64,000 bases of DNA, from the NCBI RefSeq assembly GCF_030272615.1, contig NC_081410.1:190791619-190855618 (forward strand), read 5' to 3'. A model generated the notes under the pieces. The model did not search any database. It saw nothing but the letters and a program-made list of their open reading frames with translations, and had not been told where the DNA came from. Positions 34,118-46,525 of this stretch are shown piece by piece (within the stretch, counting starts at the first letter, position 1; every line of letters begins with the position of its first letter). Made by a program: the position numbers and the translations under genes. Origin of the DNA: Cryptomeria japonica. Its lineage: Eukaryota; Streptophyta; Pinopsida; Cupressales; Cupressaceae.

Positions 34118-35396
34118 TGTAGACACATAAATTTGTCCACTAAATTAAATAAATAATTGTTTAATACACTAATATTCCTCTATTAATTAAATAATAATTT
34201 AATTCATTCATTTCAACCTATTCTTCTAATCTAATTAAATAAATTTCATAAATTTATTTAATTACTAACTATAGTCCAAGTATTAAATAAACTAAGAAAT
34301 TTATTTAATTCCCCTTTCCTCTCATTTAAATAAATTAACATTTATTTAAAATCCCTAACCAAATCCCTATTTAAATAAATTAAATATTTATTTAAAAATC
34401 CCACCCACTTGCATTCTCCTACAAATACAAATTGCACCCATTATTTTAATTAAATAAATTATTTAATTAAAAGCCTATTTACCCTCACCTACTTGTCAAG
34501 ACCGCTTGCTCACTAACCCCCTTCTAGATTCTTCTAAGCCCTTCTAAATTAGTCTAAACAACCTTCTAATCACTTGCACAATACTTATCCCAAATTAACC
34601 CCCAACCCATCATCTCACCCATTTAAGACTCTTACATAGACTTAAATGCTTCCCTTCAACAAGTTAACCCACATGGGTCTTGTCCCCTTGACCAAAGCTT
34701 AACCATGGGTAAAATTTGCACAAGATTTTACCCATTGGATAATAACTTTACCCTTGGATAAAAGCTTTATCCAGTAACTCCAACCATCCATGGTAACCCT
34801 CATGTCTTCTCAAGCATTTAATGCTTCTTCCCTCTTCTCTCAAGCCCTCTCATGTTGCCACTTGTCACCATTGCATTCGTGGAAGTTGCAAAAAAGGATT
34901 GGAGATCATGCAATCATATCCCTCTATAAGCTAGATATATCGCGACCCTCCAATCAACTATTTTTCCTATAAATAGAACTCTCATTATCAAGCAAAGGAG
35001 GGAGCATTTTTGAGCATTGTTATTAGACTTGCATAGGCGTTCACACTTAATATTTCTCATAGCAACATTACTCTTTTGCATTAGCATACTAATGAGTTCA
35101 TATTCAACTATTTCAATACTCCATTTGGCATCAATGGCTTCATGCTAAACTGAGAGCGATGCTCACACATTTAGATCTTGGAGAGGAGAGAGACAAGGGA
35201 GAGCTATCAAAGGGCATCATTGGAGCATCATGGGGAGTATCTTCTCTCTTCTTTTCTTGTGTTATGATTCATTTACATGCCTTTTAATCTCTTTTGGTAT
35301 GCATTTGAAGGTTTATAGTTCATTTGGTTTTGGTTGAAAACTAACTTATTAACTCTTGAGCTTTGTTTTTGTATATGTTCCCTTTCATGTGAATTA
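34118..35396 (+). mobile_element. solo LTR (1279 bp) nested in element B
   Basis: It begins TGTAGACACATAAATTTG and ends ...TTTCATGTGAATTA, bounded by a perfect duplication gctac (34113-34117 and 35397-35401). Removing it restores ATDAMATIAYLLNLP in the B polyprotein. It is the same family as the LTRs at 39044-40378 and 12418. The terminal CA reads TA here. A single LTR with duplication implies recombination between the two LTRs of a formerly complete insertion. Confidence 0.9.
34950..34976 (+). promoter_or_regulatory. LTR promoter elements (CCAAT-like and TATA box)
   Basis: ccaatcaa at 34950-34957 is followed by tataaatag at 34968-34976 inside the solo LTR. The 3' LTR of B has the matching ttcaatcaatc and tataaaag (39928-39935). 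This is the expected Pol II promoter of the LTR, with U3/R boundary about 30 bp downstream. Confidence 0.6.
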
Positions 35397-35401
35397 GCTA
35401 C

Positions 35402-36790
35402 AATAGCATATCTTCTCAATCTTCCACATAGCTCAACATGATACGAGTTCTTAGTTGAATAGCTTTGGATCCCTGCTTATGATATCCCAAAATCCAAGAT
35501 GGTATGTCAACTCATCGGTCTCAATTCCCCATTGTATGGTAAATTTTATGCTTACCTACAAGATCAAATCCTTCCACTAAACCAATCACACAATCAATGA
35601 AAAACCTTCATATGCCAATCCTCTTGATACATAATCATTTCCAAAACCCTATACTGATGAAGTATCGATGGTACTTCCCTTCAATGTTTAGAGCAAGGTG
35701 AGGTGACCACAACTTTAGAAGAAGTACATGAAGGAATCTATGGGGCTCACTCAAGTGGCCCTTCATTAGCTAAAAAGATCATGAGGACAAGATACTATTG
35801 GCCCTCCATGAAAAACACTCCTATTACTTTGTTAGAAAATGCAAGAAGTGCCAAGTACATTGAGATTTGATACATGCACCTATGCAAGAACTACAACCCA
35901 TAGCAACACCATGGCCCTTTTGTCAGTGGGGACTTGAACTTGTGGGTAAAATCCATCTGTCTTCATCCGCTGGTCATAAATTCATCATTACTGCCACTGA
36001 GTACTTGACAAAGTGGATTGAAGCCGTTCCACTCACCCAAGTCACCAACAATCAGATCGCCTCATTCATCCTAAATTACATCATCTTCCAGTATAGTGTA
36101 CCCATGTCCATCATCACAAATAATAGGCTTCCCTTCAAAAATAAAGATGTTTGGGAACTCTGTAAAAAGTTTCATATCCAACACTGTTTCTCCACCCCAA
36201 ATTACTCATAAGTAAATGGTCAATTGGACACCTTGAACAAGAACATATTAAGGATCTTAAAGAAGACATTCAATGATATCGGTCATGATTGGCACATTTG
36301 CCTGAATCCCGCACTATAGGCATATCGAACTAGAATTCGAACCCCTACAGGCGCAACTCCCTACTCACTTGTTTATGGAGAAAAATATATCTTGCCTATT
36401 TAGGTAGAATTACCACCCCTTAAGGTTTCCTTGCACAATATAATTAATGATGAAGAGTATAGAGTCTCCCATCTTAGGGACTTGGAACTTCTTGATGAGA
36501 TATGACAAACTACCTACAATCACCTTAAAGCATATCAACAACGCATGAGAATAAGCTACAATCATAGGGTCATACCTTACACATTTTTAGGTAGGAGATC
36601 TTGTTCTAAGAGAGAATCGTTGCAATCAACAAAACAGAGAACATTGAGGCAATTTTGAATCCAACTGGTTGGGTCCATATGTCATCACCGTCGTCTTCAA
36701 GTCTGAGACATATCAATTAGCAACTTCAAAAGGGGAACCACTGGCAGATCCAATAAACAACGTGCATCTCAAAAAGTTCTACACATAAGC
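35402..36790 (+). pseudogene. integrase of gypsy element B, catalytic residues lost
   Basis: After the solo LTR the frame includes KSKMVCQLIGLNSPLYGKFYAYLQ and EEVHEGIYGAHSSGPSLAKKIMRTRYYW (zinc-binding region). The core is in 35867-36211. The three catalytic positions read Glu (WGLELVG, usual Asp), Asn (SIITNNR, usual Asp) and Asp (VNGQLDTLNK, usual Glu). The C-terminal part (RMRISYNHRV...LQSTKQ; NLKKFYT-like end) is broken by several stops and shifts to about 36790. Confidence 0.85.
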
Positions 36791-39029
36791 TGTGTAGAGC
36801 ATTATGCTCAAAAATCTTAAAAAATACCAAAAACGTTGAAAAAAAGTACAAAAGAATACAAAAAAATAGAAAAAATCAAGAAAATAGTAAAGACAAATCA
36901 TTCATCCAAATGGTGAAAACCACGTCGGTGGTGTCTTTGATAAGTACAATGGTGAAAACCTGGAAAACATGCACTATTCATAAATGTTGTGGCTCCATTG
37001 TCTCTCAGACTTGTTTCGATCACATCCATTGCATTCGCTAATACATCGTATCTACCATGGCTTGTTATTGATCTACAATCAGGGTTATTGCCACATGTGT
37101 CCTGCATCATGCTTTCACACTAACACCTAACTAAGGGCACCTTTTTAACCTAATAATGGGAGTGGATTCTCAATACCAGTGATTTGTCGAGTTAAAGATT
37201 TAGCAAATGTCCTAAAATAATCCAAAAACATTCGTAAAATCTCAAACTTCCAAAAAAATTCAGAAAATGTCCTGAAGAAAAGCAAAAAACATTTAGAAAC
37301 AAAAAAAACAAAAACATGAGAAAACATCAACATCAATAAAAAAATTGCAAAAAATTTGTTCCTTGTACATAAACATCGAGCCAAATGCAAAACAACATTT
37401 CAGCTACCTAAAAGATGACCACCTATCGTACTCATCAAACAATCAACATCTGAGCAAAACATACGTGTGAAACCATCTTAACAAGGATATAAATTTCCTT
37501 ACCATAGGACATGGTGACATCTCTCTTTGACAAAAAGATTTTTTTTGGTTGATGGGCACTTGCTTAGATTACTACTTTTTATATATCAGGTTCCTATGCT
37601 ACTCTAGGATATCCACAAGTGATTAGAGTGGCCAGGATGGTTCACGATATCTTTTTCTTTGTTTTTGTCTGCGGATTGTTCCAATGAAGCTTTGGGGCAA
37701 ATACTAATGGTGTCTATGTGGGAAGTTCACTAAGCTACAAGATCCTATGCAAAAAAATAGTCTTGGGTCACTATGGCTTATTGACTACATCGTATACCTC
37801 GACCATGTGTATATAAACCAAAATGGAGGGGAACCTTCCTTGTCTACGATGTTAGTTTATAGGTGGAGTGCAAAACTTTGGTTTCTAATACCTCGGCCAA
37901 GATTAGTACTACCATGCTCGATGAGGAAATAAAGCATTATGAATAAGCCATGGATCACCCCTTCCATCTCATCTATATATATATTGCATTTCGTTGCATT
38001 TCACCCATCCATGTATCGATCCATACAATGTAGTTATCATGTATGCATACATATGCAAGAAACAGATGCCATGAGAAGCTAGGTACATGAATCTATAAAC
38101 ATGCAAAACTTTTATTGATCCACAAAAGAATGAATGAGTACAATTATAAACATCACATCCATGTCAATTGATACTCTATTTGATCCTCTTCAAAGGTAGC
38201 CTCAAGATAAAGGACTAGGTACTAGGTCTCCAAACCTTCTCTCTACAACTAACCTCCCCACCCTCCCCATTCAAATCATCATCATCACATACCATATATC
38301 ATGTTCCACAAGCTCATCAAGCCAAGCACATTGTAGTCCATCTGTCATAGGAGGGGTTGCGTAGCCTATGTCATCTAGGTCATCCTATAAGCAAAATAGG
38401 TTATTGTGTTAGCCATTTTAACCCAATTGTCAATTGGTCAACTCATCAAACACAGTCTAAATAGACTATTACATCAATTGTCTAAGTCTCAACAGGTAAT
38501 TTGACTCAGATACCTCAACTTCATCGAGCAACTACATAATTTGTCTAAGTCGCAACAAGTCACTTTGACTCAATTACTCAAACTTTATCTTGTCCAAGCG
38601 AACAACCGACATCAACTGTCACGCTTTGACTAAGATTGGGGCAATTCACACAATTGCAATAGACTATCCAAACAATTGCACCAAGAACATATTGATCAAT
38701 TGTATAGCATCAACCAAAGCCACCACAAAACATTGCATTTGTACAGTCTCTCCTACATGACCTAAGGGTACTTATCGACTTACCTTTCTCTGCTCTTCGT
38801 TCATGTCCAACTCATCCTTTCTTCTCTACCACTCGCCACCATTCAATCCCAAATCCTTCGTTCTATCATCCCTCCAATTCTTTCTATTTTTTGAGAGATC
38901 GCTCGATTTGTCAAAAAAATTGGCCCATCTCTCGAGGGGGCATACCATCCACTAAATTAACATCCCCAGGGCATCTTTCTCATGCCTATCCATTTTTATT
39001 TAAAATGGCACGATAAATTGCACCCTCTC
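36791..39029. other. non-coding region between integrase and 3' LTR of B
   Basis: About 2.2 kb with no recognisable coding content. It holds A-rich stretches (36800-36900), scattered atatat (37974-37982) and simple text. This is the usual long 3' untranslated region of Tat-type elements. Confidence 0.55.
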
Positions 39030-39043
39030 AAAGAGGGAAAAAA
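39030..39043 (+). other. polypurine tract of element B
   Basis: aaagagggaaaaaa directly before the TGTAGAC start of the LTR at 39044. It identifies this LTR as the 3' LTR of the plus-strand element. Confidence 0.75.
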
Positions 39044-40378
39044 TGTAGACACATAAATCTATCCACTAAATTAAATAAATATTTAATATTTGTTTAATGC
39101 CAAATGTTCTTCTATTAATTAAATTTACATTTAATTAATTCATTTCAACCCGATTCTACTATTTTAATTAAATAAATTTCATAAATTTATTTAAATTAAT
39201 ATTTCTAACTATAGTCCAGCTATTAAAGAAATCTATCAATTTATTTAATTCCCCCTTTCCTCTCATTTAAATAAATTAAACATTTATTTAAAATGCCTAA
39301 CCAAAATCTCTATTTAAATAAATAAATATTTATTTAAAAATCCTCTCATCCACTTGCATTCTCCTACAAATGCAAGTTGCACCATCATTTTGAATAAATA
39401 AATAATTTATTTGAAAATCCCTAAATCCTCACCTACTTGCAAAGTCCACTTGCTCACTAACCTTCTTCTAGATTCTTCTAAACCCTTCTAAATTAGCCTA
39501 AACCACCTTCTAACCACTTGCACAATCCTAATCCCAAATTAACCCCCAACCCAATCATCTCACTCATTTAAGACTCTTACAAAGTCTTAAAGGCTTCCCT
39601 TCTTCAACAAGTTAACCCACATGGGTCTTGTCCCTTTATTCAAAGCCTAGAACCATGGGTAAACCTTGCACAAGAGTTTACCCATTGGATAATAACTTTA
39701 CCATTGGGTAATAGCTTTATCCAATAACCCAACCACATGAGGTTACCCTCATTTCTCCTCAAGCATTAACTGCTTCTTCCCTCTCCTCTCAAGCCCTCTT
39801 ATGATGCCACTTGTCACCATTGCAATGGTAGAAGTTGCAAACATGGATTGAGGATCATGCCTCTCTCATGAAATCCTAGCCCTTGTTAAGCTAGATCAAT
39901 CTCGACCCTTCAATCAATCATTTTTCCTATAAAAGGATCCTCGTTCCTCAAACAAAAAAAGGAAGCATTGTGAGAATTATTACTATAGCTACATAATCAT
40001 TTTATTTAAGCTTTTTCATAGCATAACAATTCTAGTTTGTGCATTTTCATAGCAATAGAACCATATTTTCAACCACATTCAATCCTTCATTTGGCATCCA
40101 TGGCTACATGCTAAAAATTGAGGGCTACACTCAAGCAAGATTTTGGATCTTGAAGAGGAGAAGAACAAGGATCAGCTATCAAGAGCATAATGGGAGCATC
40201 TTATGGAGTCTCTTTTCTCTTCTTTCACTTGTTTATGCTTCTCTTGTTTGCTTTTTCATCTCCTTTTGTATGTATTTTAAGGTTTTTTAGAGTTTGTTGT
40301 ACTTATTTGGTTTTTGGTTGAGACTAACAATACTAACTCTTTGGGCTCTTGTTTGCTTGTCCCCTTTCATGTACATCA
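39044..40378 (+). mobile_element. 3' LTR of gypsy element B (1335 bp)
   Basis: Starts TGTAGACACATAAATC after the purine tract and ends GTACATCA at 40378. It shares with the solo LTR the A/T-rich motif array, the phrases around acccattggataata, a TATA box and the cccctttcatgt end. Its right flank acaat (40379-40383) leads directly into the protease of element A; the matching left copy is not in view because B's 5' LTR is displaced. Confidence 0.85.
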
Positions 40379-41438
40379 ACAATATCAACCAAGTTTTGGT
40401 AGATGGCGAACCAGGCCTAAGCATTTGCAAATTAAACTTTGTTAAAACATTGGGATTCTCTAAGGGTTGTATTGATACATTAAAGAAAATTATTCTTAGA
40501 GCATATAATGATGTAGAATGTCCTTCTAAAGGCATAATTACTCTTCCAATTAGAGTTGGACCTACAATTTAGAACTCATTATTTCAAGTCTTGGATCTTG
40601 ATCTTGGATAGGAACTCCTCCTCGATCAACCATAGATTCACACCATGAAGGTTGTCCCATTCACATACCATAAATACATCAAATTCCCCTATAACGGAGC
40701 TCAAATCACTATATCAAGTGATCACAATCCCTTACAATATTGCAATATCTTAAAAGGAACTTGTGAGTACCAAGTACCTATTAATCAGGAAGCTTCATCT
40801 TGCACCATTTTTGCCTACATCAACCCATTATCATTATCTAAGTCTTTCATTCCATCTTCCCTTCCTAAGATCAATATTCATGTTCAATAAAAAGGGTGTG
40901 GTGAGTACACTATTGTTGACTCATTTTGCAAAGGAAAATTACCCACCTCATCTGGTTCATATAGTAAACTGTGGCCAATCCAATGACAACCTAAGGTCAT
41001 CTTACAATATTAGCCTCCTACAATCTTCACTAAGTGGGGTGAACTTGACAAAGAATCCATAGAGGAGGATATTTCAAACCTTCTTTACAAAGATGAAGAT
41101 ATAAAACCTATTAAGTTATTTGTAGAGCAATATGGTAAAGTATTTACCATCATGAAACAAAAAGGCCATGATGTTCATAGTGGGAATGACTCACATAAAA
41201 AAGGAATTGCAGAACCAATTCAACCTCAAACTCTACCCAAGAACAAATGACTGGGGTATACACCATTGAAATCAAATGCTTTAAGTAGTGGTTACTTATC
41301 AATAAATATGTTAATGTTATAGATGATATCAAGATATTTAACAATAATTTTAAGATAGAATCCAATGAGTAGGAGTGTGGATATAATGCCACTTGTGAAG
41401 ACAAATACATAAATGGCCAAGCTTGGATTGATACCTTT
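40379..41438 (+). pseudogene. protease and linker of outermost gypsy element A
   Basis: INQVLVDGEPGLSICKLNFVKTLGFSKG (40389-40470) is the active-site region; the Asp is kept. Then IILRAYNDVECPSKGIITLPIRVGP, TYHKYIKFPYNGAQITISSDHNP and linker text follow, with several stops, to YINGQAWIDTF at about 41438, where element E interrupts. Homologous, piece for piece, to 30400-31690 of B, so A and B are related Tat-like elements. Confidence 0.8.
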
Positions 41439-44400
41439 TGAAGTGCCCTTCCATGATTCATCCTTTATGATGGGTTATGTCACATTTTGGTGGACTCTTT
41501 ATATGCCTTGATACTCTTTGCTTCTTGTTTGTCTCTTTATATTGATATTCTCTTTGATATTAGTGGATTCATTATGATTACTATGATGATGTTGATTCAA
41601 TACTCTGGATGAATTATGATGTTAGGGTTTCTATTTGGTTAACTGGCGTTTATTCATTATCTAGAAGATGGGGTTTATATTTATTAATTATGATGACTTG
41701 TCACGTGCTAACCCTTATTTCATGATTACATTAGATGTAGATTATTTTGATGTTATTTATTATGTTATATTTTTGCTATTGTGTCTTACTATTGTGAATG
41801 TGAAAGGGACGATGTCACATCACTCATATATGAGTAGGGTTGATGTTGTGATTCTCTTTCAACTGCTTATGTATTTTATGTTTATATATATGTTGTGTAT
41901 AAACTTTTGGTGTTATGTAGGATGCAGGTACTAGGAATTGACTCCACCTAGTTTCACAGGTTTGAGTGTGTCTTTAATCCCAATAGAAATTGATTGAAGG
42001 TGACACTAAGGCCCTACCACATCTTAACCCTAGTCAATATCTTATGTAAGTTCCAATGTTCGTGGTCAAGAGTCATCTTGTTAGGATTTGAGTGGTTTTA
42101 TGTATGTTGTGTTTTATTTAATCACTTTGATGGTTTTGGTGTTATATGTAGTTGTGTTAAATAATAAATAAATTATAATATATATCTTAGGTATAAATGA
42201 TTAATTATGTGGATTTTATTAAGTGGGTCTCATATTATATTATTTTATGGATTGTGTTTTAGGGATTATATTATATGTGGTAACTATTAATTTATATTTA
42301 TTTGTTGGAAATGTTAATTAGTAATTGAGTTTAATTTGCTATATGATTTAATTGATTTGAGTGATTTCTTGTTCGTACTCGGGTTGCTAATTCGGTCCCC
42401 AGTGCAAGAGGAAAGTCTTGCTTTGCATTCAAGTGTATTTTAGGAATGAACGGAGAGTACTTTTGGGTAATTTTGAAAGTTGTTTTGGGGGTATTTTTTT
42501 GAAAATTTGGATTTTGGAGAAGGATTTTTTGATCTACATGTGTTTTGTACTGAATTTTGATGAGGATTTGAGAGGATAATTTGTGAAATTTTGTAAGGGA
42601 GGTTCATGGAATTTCTTTTGAGGCTTGGATTTCATTTTGAATTGCATTTTGGAGGCTTTTTTATTCATGTTGAGTTATTTCTCATGTGGAGATGTTGTTT
42701 GTGTGGGGGTTTGCTAGTTCTTCGTTCACTTAGTCCATTTTGCTTCAATTTCAAGGTTGGATTCTTGTGCTCATTTGATTTTATGAATTGAAATAAATTT
42801 CAGCTTTGAAAAGATTGTATTCTCTATTTCTTTGGTGTTAGATTTCATTCTAGGAAGATATTGCATTTATTGTTGTTAGATTGTTTATTAGAATAGGTGC
42901 TCTCTATATTGCTTAATTTTGAACTATTTTTAGAGTTTTGCTTCTTGGATTTTTGTTTTTCATCTTGGGTGTGATAAAATTACATTTCTCATTAGAAAAA
43001 TCACCAATCTCAAATGGGTTTGACTCAATTTTTACAATTTTAGTTGTTTATTTGTCAGGATTTTAGCCCAGAGTTGACCTTGGGTCCTAGTCTTGCTTTT
43101 GTCCCAAAAGCGTAGTAAAAGACTGTAAATAAGCCATTTTATGTTGAGTATGCACTATTTTATGGCTCATAAGTGCTGAGAGATTTTGTAAAAGTACAGT
43201 TAAATGAAACAAATGCACAGTTTCATAGTTTTGGGTTTTCAGGTTGGGTTTTGGACCCTGTTTGATTTCAGTTGACTTCTAGGGACTTGTTACGGGTTTG
43301 TTCCTGTTTGTTTCAGTTTTGGGGGGTTTGTAAGGTTTAATTTATTTTGGTTTCATAATTTCTCATGGTTCCTATGCTTGGTGGTTAGTTGTTCAGTTGC
43401 ATTGTCTCAGAAGTGTCTTCATTGGTGTACTTGATTAGAAAGAATAAGAAGGCTTTAAGTTTGTATCAAATTTAGTTTTGATCTGATTTATGTATGCATA
43501 TTTGGATTTATATTAGTGATCATAGGCCCAATCCCATGCTTATATGATTATGAATCAGCGATTGTGCATATGTTGTCAATTTAGAACTTAACCCCTTTGT
43601 CGATTGGGGTCTTATGGAAGTCCTATTTCAATTTATGAGATCTTTACTTATGAGATAAGGTTGTAATGAATCATCATGTGTACCATGGATGTTATGAGGT
43701 TGTTTTGAATCTCTTTGTTTTATCCATAGGCTAGTGGTGTCTAGGTGCAAGCTAGGGGGAATAGCTCTCAAGTGGGTGTTGGAGCCCTAAAGTGGCTGCC
43801 ATAAAATCTCATTAAGAGTTGGTTAAATCAAGTGATAACATTAAATTAAATGAATTAAGGAATGGGTAAAACAAACATTAATAAGATGATTGGTTGTGCC
43901 CCACTCATGTCCTGGAGTGCTCATTTATACTCAAGAGGAGAATGAGAAGGCCTGTATGGAAGATTGAACTTCCTTGCCTCCGTAGAAAGATTGTTTGGTT
44001 CCACATGCACAGTCAAATGGGCGCCAAGGTCTAGAGTTTGGAAAGGGTCACACTGCCAAGGAAAATCATGTTGATTCCATGTCATGACACTCTTCCCTAG
44101 TTGTAGCTTGGTACCCTATCCTATGTGGAGTTGTGGAAGCCTCAGGAGATCTTGTGTCATGTGGTGTTTTAGTTCTTATGTATGTTTATTCCTTTTAAAT
44201 TTTTGTATTCCCTTAGATTTATAGGTGTCGCCTTAGGTCAAGTGATGTGTGTGGGGCCTTATGTCATTCTCCAGAGCACAGGGGGTGGACTTTTTTGGTT
44301 CCACATGGTCAGGTGGTCGATGCGTTCTTCCATTGGGAGATCTAGTGGTTTGTTGGTGAGCATAGTGAATGGTTCTTCTTCTCTTTAGTTTCAGAGCTAT

Positions 44401-45042
44401 GGTTTAAGATGCATAAGTATTCTCTAATGTATATGAAATATTCACCTATGTACCTTGTAATTGGATATCATTTATATAAGTAATGTATCATGATACTCTC
44501 TTTAGAAAGATTGGTGTAAAATTGTAATGTAAATTATGCATAGGATGTAAGATGTAATGTAATGATGTTATGTTTAATCAATGAGGTTTGGTGCCGACTA
44601 TATTTTAGGAATGAATAGGTCCCTTATGATTGCAATATTTAATAGCATAGGAACATTTGGTATTGGTGTTTAAAATGAATGTAAGATCTTAGAAGTATTA
44701 AATATGTTATATTTTATGGTTATCTTTCTATGTTTTAAATGAGTACTTACTTATGCTTTATTTAATGATAAGTCCTTAGTTTAAGTAGGGAATGTTTCAT
44801 ATATCTGTATAGTTGTTGCATTATCAGTAATGACATTGGGAAACCTTAGAGGACATAAGTTAGATGTTATGGGTTTATTTCCGCTTGTGCATTAGTGTTA
44901 TGTGATCATGTTCTTTTAAATCCATGAATTTCCTTTAAGTTTAATGTGATGTGGTATCTTTTTAAAAAAACATTTATCTCTCAAATGTTTAGTTGGATAG
45001 TTAGTTACTATTATCCTTTGGGGTTTCTTGGCTAGCATTACA
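41439..45042 (+). mobile_element. 5' LTR of element E (3.6 kb)
   Basis: Starts TGAAGTGCCC and ends AGCATTACA at 45042, followed by the primer site. Its first 200 bp and its last 1.35 kb (from about 43665) align with the 3' LTR. The middle (about 41630-43665) has no counterpart there. Scattered short frames in the LTR carry no domain. Confidence 0.8.
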
Positions 45043-45044
45043 TC

Positions 45045-45057
45045 TGGTATCAAAGCC
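45045..45057 (+). other. primer-binding site (tRNA-iMet type), element E
   Basis: tggtatcaaagcc two bases after the LTR end; one mismatch to the common tggtatcagagc. Confidence 0.8.
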
Positions 45058-45198
45058 TGTGTTGCAAACATTGGGATTTCTGGTTAAGTTTGTTGCTCTT
45101 AGTCTTGTGTGGTGTGCTATAGTATTATTTTTGTCTTGTACTTGTCCTTTGATATTTATGTTTGGGAGAGGTCATTAGGACCTTGGTTATTTTAGATG

Positions 45199-45199
45199 T

Positions 45200-45250
<51 letters not shown>
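45199..45250. repeat. (CT)n microsatellite
   Basis: About 25 uninterrupted ct dinucleotides within the E interior. Confidence 0.95.
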
Positions 45251-45251
<1 letters not shown>

Positions 45252-46217
45252 AAAATCATAATTGTGTGCAACATGTGTATTCATTTATTGTGAATACCTC
45301 CTTGATGCAAGTAATTATTATATGATGCTATGTGGCCTTGGTTTTCCATGTAATTTCTAGGGCTGAAACTCGAATGTTAAAGGTAGTTTTGGGAATATAA
45401 ATTATCATGCTATAGATTATGAGTAAATTGCATGTATTCCCTTGATTGATGCTATGTTTATATGACTAGCTTATTACGTTGGACTAATACATTGCTTTCT
45501 TTATGAATAGTTAGTTGAAGTGCTTGTGTTATACATATGAATTTGAGAGTATAAATCATGATGTGTATGTGAAGAACTTGCATGGAATGTATGTATATAT
45601 ATAGTAGTTGAATGATATCTTTTCTCTCATGTTCTTCTCATATCTTGATATAAAATATAAGGATGTGAACCAATGATGTGATTTTATCGATTAGAACTAT
45701 TAAGTGTTTATATATGTGATACTATATGTAAGAAAAAGATTTTTTGTTTAGATCTCACCTTTTAGTAAGGATTTAAGACTTTTAGTTGCGTTTGTAATGT
45801 TAGGAGACCTTACGAAAGGTTGGATTTGCATGTCTCGAAGTATGTGGTAAGTAGTTGCATTGTACAATAAAGATGGTGCTTATAAAAAACTTAATATTCC
45901 TTGCATGACCTTGCGTGATCTGGCGCGTGTGTGTGTATCTCTCTATATATATATTTGATTGAAAATTTTCTCCTTCTTCTCTCTATTTGGATATAAGATT
46001 CATAAGGATGTTACTTAGGGGTGTGTTTGATATCAAATAGAAGTATTGAATGCTTATTGATGAATATAATTTGGAATGTATTAAAGGAAAAAATTGGTTA
46101 GAATAAATTATTTATTAAAGACCTAAAATTCAAGCATTTCATCTATGACCCCATTTAAAAATGAATAAGTTAGGTAGAATTTCTTTTGCATAAATAATAT
46201 AAGAAGTCTTATAAAAT

Positions 46218-46525
46218 ATTAGATTAATAGATCATGTTATAGTATAAGTGTTGAATAAGGTAAATTTTATGCATTGCATGTAAAGTGTGTATATGAAAAT
46301 TGAAATCATTCCATAGTGGTCCCTATTTGATTTGGAAAGGTAAAATTCTTTAGCTTTGTCCATAGTGGTCCATAGTGTGTATTAGATTAATAGATCATGT
46401 TATAGTATAAGTGTTGAATAAGGTAAAGTTTATGCATTGCATGTAAAGTGTGTATATGAAAATTGAAATCATTCCATAGTGGTCCCTATTTGATTTGGAA
46501 AGGTAAAATTCTTTAGCTTCGTGAA
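46218..46525. repeat. 163-bp tandem duplication
   Basis: The segment from attagattaatagatcatg (46218) is repeated from 46381 almost without change through tttggaaaggtaaaattctttagct. Period 163 bp; the second copy ends near 46520. Near-identity of the copies implies a recent slippage or unequal-exchange event within E. Confidence 0.9.
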
